DNA from: Ipomoea triloba
Lineage: Eukaryota > Streptophyta > Magnoliopsida > Solanales > Convolvulaceae
NCBI RefSeq assembly: GCF_003576645.1
Contig: NC_044916.1
Location: 30,138,647 to 30,202,646 of the forward strand
DNA length: 64,000 nt
Direction of reading: 5' to 3'
Shown here: positions 11,639-23,772 of the stretch, in pieces
Position numbering within the stretch: the first letter of the stretch is position 1
How the letters are laid out: the number at the start of each line of letters is the position of its first letter
The notes under the pieces: generated by a model
What the model was told of the DNA's origin: nothing
The model's database searches: none
Seen by the model: only the letters and a program-made list of their open reading frames with translations
Translations under genes and position numbers: made by a program

Positions 11639-14600
11639 TCACTGGCGCCCATTTGTCCCTTGCTTGCTGTAGTTGCCTAGTTTCATCACTTGTGTGTTTT
11701 TAGGGACTAGACTCGGCTTGGGGATGTTATGGGCCTCCACAGATTGAGATATCCGCCGCCTCTTGGCTAACAAGAATTATGAAACACCATCAGATGATAA
11801 TTAAACTTCCAAAGTGCAATGCATCATTGAGGCTTTAGTAGAAAAATATAGAGAAGTTCAGAATATATGTGCAGTAATTTATAGTGGAAACTAACCATCT
11901 TCCATTGCTTTGTCGCGTTCTTGAAGTTTCCTTTTCGCCAGTGCCACTCTTTCTTGAACTGTCATCTCTTCTGGACAGTTCAACTTCTAATTAACCAATG
12001 ACATTAAAGAAGTTAGATGATAAGGCAAACAAGACATGTTAATTAATATAAGGAAACTCCAGTTTGAAGCTAGCTAGCTTACATTTTGCTGAGAAACAGG
12101 ATGCCTATTGTCTGATTTCAGTTGGAACCTCACTCCAGAATTACCATTGACCTTATTATGTTCCATAGTTGGTCTTGTCAGTCTTCCTGGCCCAGAGCCA
12201 TTGGCAGAAGGCTTATTTGGTTTGATGAATGTTTGTTTCTTCACTGCAGTTTCTTGTTCCTTTGGTTGTGGAGTAAACCAGTCATCAACAGCAGCATTTG
12301 AAGGCTTCTTCAATACAGTTTCTTGCTCCTTTGGTTGCGGAGTGTACCAGTCTTGAGCGACAGCATTTGAAGGCTTCTTCAAAACAGCTTCTTGTTCCTT
12401 TGGTTGTGGAGTATACCAGTCTTGAGCAGCTGCATTTGAAGGCTTCTTCAAAACAGCTTCTTGTTGCTTTGGTTGCTGAGTACACCTGTGTTGAGCAGCA
12501 ACATTTGATGGTTTTTTAGCTAGAGCTTCTTGTTGCTTTGGTTGCTCAGTATACACATCTTGAGGAGCAACCATTAATAATGGTGCCTTCATTACAGCTT
12601 CTTGTCCCTTTGGTTTCTCAGTGTACCTGGCTTGAGGAGCAGCAGCCATTATTGGCTTCTTCATTAGAGTTTGTTGTGCCTTTGGTTGCTCAGTATACCC
12701 ATCTTGAGGAGCAACCATTAATGGTGCCTTCATTAATACAGCTTCTTGTTGCTTTGGTTTCTCAGTATACCTGGCTTGAGGAGCAGCCATTATTGGCTTC
12801 CTCATTACAGTTTGTTGTGCCTTTGGTTGCTCAGTATGCCTGCCTTGAGGAGCAGCCATTATTATTGGCTTCTTCATCACAGGTTGTAGTTCCTTTGGTT
12901 GCTCAGTATGCCTGCCCTGAGGAGCAGCCATTATTATTGGCTTTTTCATCACAGTTTGTTGTTCCTTTGGTTTCTGAGTAGGCCTGCCTTGAGGAGCAGC
13001 CATGATTGGCTTCCTCATTATAGCTTCTTGTTCCTTTGGTTTCTCAGTATACCTCTCTTGAGGAGCAGCCATTATTGGCTTCTTCATTATAGCCTCTTGT
13101 CCCTTTGGTGGCTCAGTATACCTCTCTTGAGGAGCAGCCATTATTGGCTTCTTCACCAGAGCCTCTTGTGCCTTAGGCTGCTCAGTATACCTCTCCAGAG
13201 AAGCAGCCATTATTGGCTTCTTCACCAAAGCCTCTTGAACCTTTGGTTTCTCATTATACCTCTCTTGAGGAGCAGCCATTATTGGCTTCTTCACCAAAGC
13301 CTCTTGTGCCTTTGGTTTCTCAGTATACCTCTCTTGAGGAACAGCCATTATTGGCTTCCTCATTACAGCCTCTTGTTCCTTTGGTTTCTCAGTAAACCTC
13401 TCTTGAGGAGCAGCCATTGTTGGCTTCTTAACCACAGCCTCTTGTGCCTTTGGATGCTCAGTATACCTCTCTTGAGGAGCAGCCATTGTTGGCTTCCCCA
13501 CCACAGCTTCTTGTGCCCTTGGTTGCTCGGTAGGAGCAGCATTCGACCATTTTGGAACGTTTTGGTTCCCCCGCGAAGCATTTCTGCCATCCTCATGAGT
13601 CTCATTGAAATCCCAGCTGATTTGAAGATCTGAAACAAATCCCCATCAGAACAGAACAACAAAGATCTACTCCTACTAGTGAATTCATATAAATTAAAGA
13701 ACCAAATTAAGTAGCAAAAGTTTTGCTGTAAAGCATAAGGACACATATTCAACTTACTTCCATCTTCATCGAAGTCATCAAAGAACTTCATTCCAGAGTT
13801 CAAACCAGCAAAACAAAACAAAAGCAAACGAAAACTAGTCAATCTCAAAGCATAATCGGAAGAAATGGATATTCGAATAAGCCCAAACGGATGAGCTGCA
13901 TACCTTAGTCAGCTCCATTGCACTAAGAGTAAAGAAAGCTCCCTCATCCATGGGAGGAGATGGAAGCCCTCCCTCCTCTTCTTCAACTGGTGGTTTCGCA
14001 GACTCGGGAGTGCATTCTGTACCTTCGAATAGAACGTAACAAGATCAATATCCTGCTCAGCTCGTGTCTAAAAGACTAAAACACATTAATGTAACAATAA
14101 AAAGGGCCGCTAAACAACTACCTTCAGCAGCTTCTATAGACTCGACCCATTCATCTACCTTGACCTTCCAATCCCTGCAATTGGACCAGGTTAATGAACC
14201 ATTCATGGAAACAAAAGTGGGAATCATGATAATAATGATCTTATGTAATAGGTTTGAAATCATTTTACAGATATAAAGATGCCTGGTTAGGAATCATTAA
14301 TACATGCCATATTCTTATCACTCTCTGATTAGGCAAATGACAATGATTAGAACCACCAAAAACAGTTTTAGTTATGCAAGCAAACAAGGAATCAAAATCC
14401 ATATCAGACAGACCACAAAACAGTAATGCTCATAAGTTGGCATGTAAGAGTAACAAGCAGAGAGTTCCATACGCAATCAATGCCCGGGCTAGCTGCTTAA
14501 TCTGTTTGGATTCCTTCTTCTTGAGAGGACTCACAGACTTCCCAATATCTGTGACCTGAAACAGAAGCAAAAAATTTAACCCCATAGCTAATAAAGTAAC

Positions 14601-15612
14601 ATATCCAACAAGATTAAAGAAAAGGATTCTAAGCCTAACAACCAGCAAAAGATCAAACCTTTAGAGTCTCGAGAGACAAAGTCATTGATTGAAGCTTCCT
14701 CAAGGAATCAACCACCACAGCCTCACACTGTCAGAAAAGGAAACACTGATCAAAACCAGATAATTAACACCACAAAACCAAGAAAACATAATGCTCGGTC
14801 TATATATCATGCATTCATGTGTGGCACTCTAGTCTTGGAAGTTCCGAAGAAAATCAACAGTTATTAACAATCAGGAAACAAATTACACAATGCAAATCAT
14901 ACATAAGCACAACATACACTGCTTTTACAGACTAAAACAAAAGCATCATCATTTCAAGTTGCTTTGAAGAAGATAGAGGCTAATTCTGCATAACTAATAA
15001 AGACAAAAAAACAAAGCTTTTTTCTTTTCCAAGTTTTCTTTCTGGAGACACTAAAAAAAAAAACCGAAAAGCAACGTAGGAAGCAGAAGAATTCATTAAA
15101 AATCAAACCTTTTCATCGCCATGGTTATCGAGAACATTCTTGATCCTCATGACCTCCACGATATTCCGACACTCTTCATCAATCCCGTCGCTCAAAACCT
15201 CGTCGGCATCTTCCAAGCCGCTGTTGCTGGTCTGGTTGGCCGCCGCCGCCGCCGCATTTTCCAAGTTTTCAAAACGCTCATTTCTATCATCACCCTCGTC
15301 GGCCGTCTTGTTGTCATCGTCAATAATGTCGCTACTCTTACCGGTCTCATTAACCGCATTGGCCCGGAACTTGGCTTCCACCTCTTCACCATAAGAATTG
15401 GGCACAACCAACTCCACGTTGTTGCAGCCGAAACACTTGGTCACTATACAAGCAAAAACCATCTCAGTAATGAAAACTCTATTCTTTCTTAACTCGTTGG
15501 GATAGTCCACGGCTGCCACCATAATAGCATGTTTGATGATCACGAATATATCCACATTCGCAGCCTTAAAATATATCCTCCATTCATCAAGACTGTCATA
15601 ATTTTTTTGCAT
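11639..15612 (-). CDS. MED26-like (TFIIS N-terminal domain) Mediator subunit with expanded internal repeat
   Basis: Nine coding exons: 15612-15109, 14727-14659, 14555-14473, 14174-14122, 14022-13904, 13785-13758, 13629-12083, 11986-11896 and 11766-11639. They join with consistent phases to 873 residues. The N-terminus (DEWRIYFKAANVDIFVIIKH) and the LW/TFIIS-I region at about 170-235 (TDIGKSVSPLKKKESKQIKQ, then LARALIADWKVKVDEWV) match the plant MED26b/c group, as do the short FFDDFDEDG exon and the C-terminal VALAKRKLQERDKAMEDAKRRR block. MED26-type proteins link Mediator to elongation factors in the nucleus. Start: the upstream frame has no ATG before 15612. Oddity: residues ~316-746 are about 18 copies of a 23-residue unit (KKPIMAAPQERYTEKPKAQEAV-like), giving a protein about twice the length I remember for the Arabidopsis homologue. 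Confidence 0.88.
12230..13540 (-). repeat. Coding minisatellite, ~18 units of ~69-72 bp
   Basis: In-frame tandem repeat inside exon 7 of the MED26-like gene. Units share KKPIMAAPQ-RYTE-PK-QEA; those at the C-terminal end drift to KKPSNAAAQDWYTPQPKEQE. Period differences are all multiples of three, so the frame is kept. The regularity also keeps antisense frames open, which explains the long plus-strand frames here. Confidence 0.92.
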
Positions 15613-16200
15613 TTTAAGAGGACCCACCAACCCTACCAGATAATCTCTACTCCACAAAAATAAACTCTACTGTTTACTACTACCCAGATACCAAAATTCA
15701 ATCTTTTGTTGATTTTAGCAATGCCCAGAATTGAAAACAACCAATTAGTATCTGAAACATAGCGCTACAACACTTAAAGCTCTGGAGGTTTTTCAATCAC
15801 TTCTGACGATCCTTACAGAATTTGAGTTCTCAATCATTGGAGCAGCTGAAAAGCAACAAAAAATGTTTTCTGGAAATCAAACCAAATTTCTCAAAAACTA
15901 CACACCAAAAAAAGAAAAAAGGAAATGAAATTCAACCAAAGTTTTAGTCAGAAAATCTGTGATGGTGAGTCCCTGAGAATCAATGAGACAATCCAGAGAA
16001 AGACATTATTAAAGGAATTCCGGGCGAAGAATATATGTTAAAGTATGTAAGATATACATTCTCTGTCTCTCTCCCCAGAATAGAATACAAGACTACAAGG
16101 TTCGCTCAGCGAAGAGAGAGAGAAATAGAGAGAGAAGTCAAAATGTGATATAAATCTTGAAATTTCGGAGTGAAATTGAAATTAAGGGTAACAAACCGGG
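15613..16200 (-). promoter_or_regulatory. Leader and promoter side of the MED26-like gene
   Basis: Upstream of the start codon on the minus strand. A GA/CT-rich stretch at about 16107-16140 (CT-rich on the coding strand) is typical of plant 5' UTRs. The exact start site and any leader intron cannot be determined. Confidence 0.4.
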
Positions 16201-16377
16201 CTCTCTGTTTTTCTTTTATATTTGTACCAAACAGTTTACAAACACAGTGAGAACGCAAACCATATAGACTTTTGATAATTATGACGTGCCTCCTGAAATT
16301 TAATCTTTTAAGGTTTTTATCCTCCTTAAAAGTAAATATTTTAATTTTTCTAAATAATATTCTTAATCTATTCTTTT

Positions 16378-18530
16378 CTGCAAGATATAATACTGATTTG
16401 ACTATATATTCGTCAGAGTTTAATGTAGTTACTAAATACTAAAATTTCTTACCAAATACTAACAAATTGAAAATATATTCTATATACGAAAAATATTTAG
16501 ATAAGAAAAAATAATTTTTTATTTTTTCATAGAATTAATATTATAATTTGACTTTTTTTTTGTGCGAGATATAATAGTTGGGCTATACATTTGTCAAAGT
16601 TCAATTAATTATTAAATTATTAATTTTTTTTACCACAATTACTTAATATTAAAAGTTTTTTACCATAATGCTACAAAATTAAGAATATGTTTTATAGTGT
16701 GAGCTAGATAAGAAAATAATTTACATTTCTCTTCATAGAATTAATATTATAATTTAATTAATTTCTTTAGTGTGAGATCTAATAATAATTCGGCAATACA
16801 TTTGTCAAAGTTGAATGAATTATTGAATATTACAATTTTTTACCATAATACTAAAAAAATTTTAAGAATATGTTTTATAGTGTGGAAAATATTTAATCTG
16901 CTAGATAAGAAAATAATTTATATTTTTCTTCATAGAAATAATATTATAATTTAATTAATTTCTTTTCAGTGAGATATATAATAACAGTTCGGATATACAT
17001 TTGTCAAAGTTCAGTGAATTATTGAATATATTAAATTTTTCTTTACATTAAAAAAAAGGGAAAATGGCATCTTTAGTCCCTAAGTTATAGGGGTAGTGTA
17101 GACTCGGTCCCTAAGTTATGGCTGTATGCGAGTTTAGTCCCTCAGTTATTCACAAAGTGGCGAGTTTAGTCCCTTAACATTAAATTTGACGAAAAAATTA
17201 AAAAATATTCAAAATTTGAGGGGTAAAATAGGAAATTCACATTTTATTATTATTCTTATATCAAAACCACTTTTACAACATTATTTTTTTCACTTCTTAG
17301 CCTAATTATTTTCAATATTTTTCATTTTTAAAAGCATTTTAATAACTTTCAAATGACTTATTAGGAACGTGACTCTCGTATAAAAACTTAGCACAAATAA
17401 AGAAATGCATGATCATTGTATTTAGGTGTATGAAACACACTGTCCTAACAAGTTTTTATTTTTTTACTAAGTAACAAATGTAATAAAATTAAACTTTTGA
17501 GATAGGATAGTGTGTAAAAAAATCTCAAAAGTTTTAATTGTATTACATTTGTTGCTTAGTAAAAAATAAAAACTTGTTAGGATAGTGTGTTTCATACACC
17601 TAAATACAATGATCATGCATTTCTTTATTTGTACTAGGTTTTAAGTGTGTTATACGAGAGTCAGGTTACTAATAAGTCATTTGAAAGTTATTAAAATGCT
17701 TTTAAAAATGAAAAATCTGAAAATAATTAGGCTAAGAAGTGAAAAATAATGTTGTAAAAGTGGTTTTGATATAAGAATAATAATAAAATGTGAATTTCCT
17801 ATTTTACCCCTCAAATTTTGAATATTTTTAAATTTTTTCGTCAAATTTAATGTTAAGGGACTAAACTCGCCACTTTGTGAATAACTGAGGGACTAAACTC
17901 GCATACAGCCATAACTTAGGGACTGAGTCTACACTACCCCTGTAACTCAGGGACTAAAGATGCCATTTTCCCTAAAAAAAATTAAGAATATGTTTTACAG
18001 TATGGACAATATTTAATGGGCTAGGTAAGGAAAACAATTTGTATTTTTTCTCCATATATAGAATTAATATTGTAATTTAATTACTTTCTTTTATACAATA
18101 GATCGATAATAATAGCTTGACTACACATTCATCAAGTTCAATGTAATACTGAATATTAAAAAATTTCTCTAATACTAAAAAAAATTTAAAATATATTTTA
18201 TATTATGGAAAATATTTAATGTGCTAGATAAGGAAAATAATTTATAATTTTCTCCATAGATTTAATATTATAATATAATTACTTTTTTTTTTGTGTGTGA
18301 GATATAAATATATAATAATTGTTTGATTCCACATTCTTCAAAGTTCAATGTAATTACGGAATATTAAACTTGTTGCTATAATACTAACATATTAAGAATT
18401 TTTTTTTTTTTGAGTATGTTATTAAGAATATGTTTTATAGTATGTAAACTAATTAATGGTCTCTATATAAGGAAAAATAATTTATATTTTATCCATATAA
18501 GTAATATTATAATTTAATTATAGAAGAAAA
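16378..18530. repeat. Degenerate ~200-bp tandem array, about seven units
   Basis: Units carry, in order: a GAGATATAATA-like start, CATTTGTCAAAGTTCAATG, TTACCATAATACTAAAAAAAT, AAGAATATGTTTTATAGTGT, CTAGATAAGAAAATAATTTA and CATAGAATTAATATTATAAT. Units start near 16384, 16567, 16770, 16972, (interrupted) 18095 and 18298. The array is split by the palindromic element at 17058-17972. No coding capacity. Confidence 0.8.
17058..17972. mobile_element. Palindromic foldback (Mutator-type) element with 9-bp TSD
   Basis: Begins GGGAAAATGGCATCTTTAGT and ends with its reverse complement. The two halves are inverted copies along nearly the whole 915 bp, with the centre near 17515. The flanks are TAAAAAAAA on both sides (17049-17057 and 17973-17981). 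Arms contain spaced TTTAGTCCCT-AGTTAT motifs. No transposase, so it must be mobilised in trans. It sits inside one unit of the ~200-bp array. Confidence 0.88.
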
Positions 18531-19095
18531 AATGAATTTAGATTTTTCACCCCGTTTTGGTCCGATTTATACTTTTGCCAAGAATAGAGGGGTAGTTAAT
18601 AAAGAGAGCAAGAGTGCGTTTGGAGGGTAGCTATCGACGGTTACACAAAAAAGGTATCACGTGGAAAAAGTCAATATTGCATGATTACGATGCATCTATT
18701 TTGAGTAATTGTCCAAATAGCGGGCCCCAACCCGTTTTGGTGACTTGGCAACCCATATCCGACTAGCTCAATGCCTCAATACACGTGATGCAAGATGACT
18801 AAGCTTGATACAGTGGTACTCACTGGACCCTAAGACTTGTAGCTCCACCTTTAAAAAATATATATTAAATTGATTTTCAAAATTTGCCGCCTTCCCAAGT
18901 TTATATCGTCCCACTTATAAGCATTAGACCATGATTCAAAAAATAATAATACTAAATAAAATTAATATATAAATAATATATTATTAAAATGTTAATTAAA
19001 ATCATTTAAATAATACTTATATCTATATTTTTTTATTTTTAAATCATTACTTTATGTACATAAATTTAATTCATAAAAATCAATTCACTATTATT
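18531..19095. other. Intergenic, no gene seen
   Basis: Unique-looking AT-rich sequence with one slightly GC-richer patch near 18590-18850; no coding frame is supported. Confidence 0.45.
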
Positions 19096-19637
19096 GCTAT
19101 CATTTTCATGTATTTAAATTATTTTATATACCTACAATACTATTTTATGTACTTGAATCAATCATAACATGTCAACATTGATTCACGATATAATTTGCCT
19201 ATTTTATGCTACCCTCCACTTGTAGGACAATATAATTTACTAATATCAAAATATAATTTTTAAAATAATAAGTATTCTTAAATTAATAACTATTTTGGCT
19301 CAAAAATAAATACATGCTCCGTATTATTTGTTGATATTTTTGACGGATATTATTTATCAAAAATTTAAAAATAAAATATTTTCCTTAAGTAGATAACTAA
19401 TAATTACACTGGTACCATATAATCCCAATGAGGTAATGCTCTGATTATTAATATTTCCTGAAAGCCTTTTAAGTATATAATTAAATTGGAAAAAAATGTG
19501 GCAGTCTAATAATGTTACTAACCTAGCTAATTATTACATGGTTACCAAAAATGGTATCCGACAGTCTAAAATTGTAACTATATTTGGTTGTGTTTTGGAT
19601 GCCAACCTAATAATGTTACTAACCTAATACTCGCAAA

Positions 19638-20082
19638 TTATATCGTGGACCGCGCATCAAAACGACGTCGTTTTGATGCATGAAAACAGACGGATGAATT
19701 CGCGTCACTCACTTTCAGTTCATATACACTGCAGTTACATTTCAACACAAGTTCAGTTACATTTCAATACAACTGCAGTTACATTTCAACACAACTACAG
19801 TAACATTTCGATATAACTACAGTTTCATTCGATAATATAGAACACAAATGTGAAACTGTTATTCAGTATCAGTTCATATACACTGCAGTTACATTTCAAC
19901 ACAACTATAGTTACATTTCGATATAACTACAGTTTCATTCGATAATATCAAAACAAATGTAAGACAGTATCTTTTGAAATGAACTGTGATGTCAATTACG
20001 GGTTCCGTCTCTCACTTATTGAAACGACGTCATTTTGGGACCACGGTCCACAATGCATTGTGGATCGCGGTCCAGGATATAA
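19638..20082. mobile_element. Foldback element with AACGACGTCGTTTT arms (first copy)
   Basis: Outer ends TTATATCGTGGACCGCG and, inverted, CGCGGTCCAGGATATAA. Just inside are AAAACGACGTCGTTTTGATG and a matching AAACGACGTCATTTT arm. The core is made of repeated CAGTTACATTTCAACACAAC-like units. It shares end layout with the element at 34282-35018. Repeated at 21492-21936 in the duplicated block. Target duplication not resolved. Confidence 0.65.
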
Positions 20083-21491
20083 GGATTGAACCTAATAATT
20101 ACAATTTACATGGTTTCCAAAATGATATTTGACAGCCTTAAATAGTAAAACGTAAATCAATTTGGTATTCTTTTAATGACAGCATAATATTGTTACTAAC
20201 CTATTAGTATTACTAAATTTGCTTACGAATAACAGTATCTACTATACTAATAAGAGCCAAAGAGAGTTGGCCTAAAATGGGTAGAAAAAATGGCGGTCAA
20301 ATTATTTAATCAAATGAATGGTTCAGATGAATTATTTAATCAAATAGATGGTTAAGATAATTCAGATTAATATTATTAATAGGGATTACCTAATTTAACA
20401 TTACTTTTATGATTATCCGTTAAGTTTTCCGTTAAATATTGTCTTCTCCGTTAATATTCCGTTAACTTTTAACTTACCCATTAATTTCTATAAGAAAGGT
20501 CTTAGGTTCGAACCTCATCTCAATCAAATTTGACATAATTAAGTTTCTCACTCTATTTTACTCTTATTAAATTAAATAAATTAATAGCTACAAAAAAAAA
20601 TGATACATATGTATTTCTTTAATTTAGAATTATGTGTCTACAATACCTTTATTTGAAAAAATTATTCATTATCAAAAAATTAAATTAAATAAGAGAAATA
20701 ATTTCATTAGTTATATTGTCTTTATTTTCTCTCATGCAAAGATTCTTTACATTCAAATTTATCAATTGATATTCATTACATTGTCCATTATCTTATTTTT
20801 ACAATATCTTGTAATTAAATATCAAAGTTATAGTACAAAATAATGTTATATATTTATTTACCAAGTATTTTATTAATACTATGAAAAAGAATTAAAATAA
20901 TGTGAAGCTAATTATATTAACTACTTGGGGATTGGTTGACAAAGAGAGNGCTATCATTTTCATGTATTTAAATTATTTTATATACCTACAATACTATTTT
21001 ATGTACTTGAATCAATCATAACATGTCAACATTGATTCACGATATAATTTGCCTATTTTATGCTACCCTCCACTTGTAGGACAATATAATTTACTAATAT
21101 CAAAATATAATTTTTAAAATAATAAGTATTCTTAAATTAATAACTATTTTGGCTCAAAAATAAATACATGCTCCGTATTATTTGTTGATATTTTTGACGG
21201 ATATTATTTATCAAAAATTTAAAAATAAAATATTTTCCTTAAGTAGATAACTAATAATTACACTGGTACCATATAATCCCAATGAGGTAATGCTCTGATT
21301 ATTAATATTTCCTGAAAGCCTTTTAAGTATATAATTAAATTGGAAAAAAATGTGGCAGTCTAATAATGTTACTAACCTAGCTAATTATTACATGGTTACC
21401 AAAAATGGTATCCGACAGTCTAAAATTGTAACTATATTTGGTTGTGTTTTGGATGCCAACCTAATAATGTTACTAACCTAATACTCGCAAA

Positions 21492-21936
21492 TTATATCGT
21501 GGACCGCGCATCAAAACGACGTCGTTTTGATGCATGAAAACAGACGGATGAATTCGCGTCACTCACTTTCAGTTCATATACACTGCAGTTACATTTCAAC
21601 ACAAGTTCAGTTACATTTCAATACAACTGCAGTTACATTTCAACACAACTACAGTAACATTTCGATATAACTACAGTTTCATTCGATAATATAGAACACA
21701 AATGTGAAACTGTTATTCAGTATCAGTTCATATACACTGCAGTTACATTTCAACACAACTATAGTTACATTTCGATATAACTACAGTTTCATTCGATAAT
21801 ATCAAAACAAATGTAAGACAGTATCTTTTGAAATGAACTGTGATGTCAATTACGGGTTCCGTCTCTCACTTATTGAAACGACGTCATTTTGGGACCACGG
21901 TCCACAATGCATTGTGGATCGCGGTCCAGGATATAA
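21492..21936. mobile_element. Foldback element with AACGACGTCGTTTT arms (second copy)
   Basis: Copy of 19638-20082 at the 1854-bp offset; probably the same genomic element represented twice. Confidence 0.6.
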
Positions 21937-22091
21937 GGATTGAACCTAATAATTACAATTTACATGGTTTCCAAAATGATATTTGACAGCCTTAAATAGT
22001 AAAACGTAAATCAATTTGGTATTCTTTTAATGACAGCATAATATTGTTACTAACCTATTAGTATTACTAAATTTGCTTACGAATAACAGTA

Positions 22092-23772
22092 TCTACTATA
22101 CTAATAAGAGCCAAAGAGAGTTGGCCTAAAATGGGTAGAAAAAATGGCGGTCAAATTATTTAATCAAATGAATGGTTCAGATGAATTATTTAATCAAATA
22201 GATGGTTAAGATAATTCAGATTAATATTATTAATAGGGATTACCTAATTTAACATTACTTTTATGATTATCCGTTAAGTTTTCCGTTAAATATTGTCTTC
22301 TCCGTTAATATTCCGTTAACTTTTAACTTACCCATTAATTTCTATAAGAAAGGTCTTAGGTTCGAACCTCATCTCAATCAAATTTGACATAATTAAGTTT
22401 CTCACTCTATTTTACTCTTATTAAATTAAATAAATTAATAGCTACAAAAAAAAATGATACATATGTATTTCTTTAATTTAGAATTATGTGTCTACAATAC
22501 CTTTATTTGAAAAAATTATTCATTATCAAAAAATTAAATTAAATAAGAGAAATAATTTCATTAGTTATATTGTCTTTATTTTCTCTCATGCAAAGATTCT
22601 TTACATTCAAATTTATCAATTGATATTCATTACATTGTCCATTATCTTATTTTTACAATATCTTGTAATTAAATATCAAAGTTATAGTACAAAATAATGT
22701 TATATATTTATTTACCAAGTATTTTATTAATACTATGAAAAAGAATTAAAATAATGTGAAGCTAATTATATTAACTACTTGGGGATTGGTTGACAAAGTG
22801 AAGCTAATTATATTAACTACTTGGGGATTGGTTGACAAAGAGAGTCTAATTATATTAACTACTTGGGGATTGGTTGACAAAGAGAGTACTCAAATATTAA
22901 CTACTTGGGGATTGGTTGACAAAGAGAGTACTCAAATAATAACCCAACAAATTGAAGCGGAATCACTCTATTTTACTTTTATTGAATTAACTAAATTAGT
23001 AGTTACACCAAAAAATGATACATATGTATTTCTTTAATACCATGGAAAAAATAAAAAAGAATAGTTTGAAACTAACCATATTAATTACTTGAGGGATTTG
23101 TTGACAATGAAAGTACTCAAATAACCCATTACCCAGCAAATTGAAGCGAGAAAATACATTTAATATCTTTGGAATACATAATATATATTTTAAATTTTCA
23201 AATTTTTATTAATTTATTTAATCTTTTTTCTTAAACTAGGGATTTCTTTATCCACAATAACTCATTCAACAATAATGATTGAACCAAATGAACCCCAAGC
23301 AGAACACCTAAAGGAAAGTCAATAGCTCCTATATCATAATCTCATTGCATGACATTGTCATCTATGCTACCAACAATATCCGAATTGCAAATAACACACT
23401 ACCAACAAAAAGAAAGAGAACAAATAGTAAAGATGAAGACAATGACAATGTTACTCAAAAGAGAATTAAGAACCACTTAGAAAAATTCAAATTAAAAGTA
23501 GTATTTATTTAGACTATCATTTTTAGACCAAATATTTAGACTGTCGATTTTACAAGGTTGCAAACATTTATTTTAGTAATAATTATAATGAATTTTCTAT
23601 ATTATCTTGGATTCATATACTTTGAGTTAGATATTTAAATAAAAAAATTCGACATTCAATTACCCATGTATAAACTTCTCCTATATAATATTGCATTGAT
23701 ATACTTTCAAATATTTATTTAAATATAACCATTGGGCATTAACCCACCCGCGCAATGCGCGTATAAAACTAG
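22092..23772 (+). mobile_element. Non-autonomous Helitron
   Basis: Starts TCTACTATACTAATAAGAGC after an A and ends in CTAG before a T, the AT target expected of Helitrons. Eight bases before the CTAG is a hairpin, CGCGCAATGCGCG (23749-23761). The length is 1681 bp with no Rep/helicase frame, so it is non-autonomous. It contains the minisatellite at 22757-22935 and a tRNA-B-box-like GGTTCGAACC. Its 5' part also appears at 20238 onward because of the duplicated block. Confidence 0.8.
22757..22935. repeat. Minisatellite, four ~40-bp units
   Basis: Four units of TTAACTACTTGGGGATTGGT plus TGACAAAG with variable linkers (TGAAGCTAATTATA, AGAGTCTAATTATA, AGAGTACTCAAATA). The open frame across it reflects the repeat only. 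This is where the first copy of the 1.85-kb block breaks off. Confidence 0.9.

Larger units (their letters stand above)
19096..22798. repeat. ~1.85-kb direct duplication joined by one ambiguous base (n at 20949)
   Basis: 19096-20944 and 20950-22798 are colinear at a constant offset of 1854 bp. I saw no difference in the stretches compared line by line, including all AT-rich tracts. The first copy stops inside a minisatellite unit at GACAAAGAGAG, followed by the only 'n' I noticed. The pattern fits two overlapping contig ends placed end to end. The identical 69-codon frames at 20634 and 22488 are this duplication and not genes. Confidence 0.9.

Noticed and set aside
12538..12981. 147-codon plus-strand repeat frame
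   Set aside because: Another antisense frame of the same minisatellite.
12899..13633. 244-codon plus-strand frame rich in Leu/Ser repeats
   Set aside because: It is the antisense of the MED26-like coding minisatellite; the repeat period keeps the frame open.
20503..20516. GGTTCGAACC as a possible tRNA gene
   Set aside because: Only a B-box-like word is present; no cloverleaf or A box at the right distance.
20634..20843. 69-codon frame present twice (also 22488-22697)
   Set aside because: AT-rich sequence duplicated as part of the 1.85-kb block; no gene features.
22756..23037. 93-codon frame with LTTWGLVDKES repeats
   Set aside because: The repeats come from a 40-bp minisatellite inside a Helitron.
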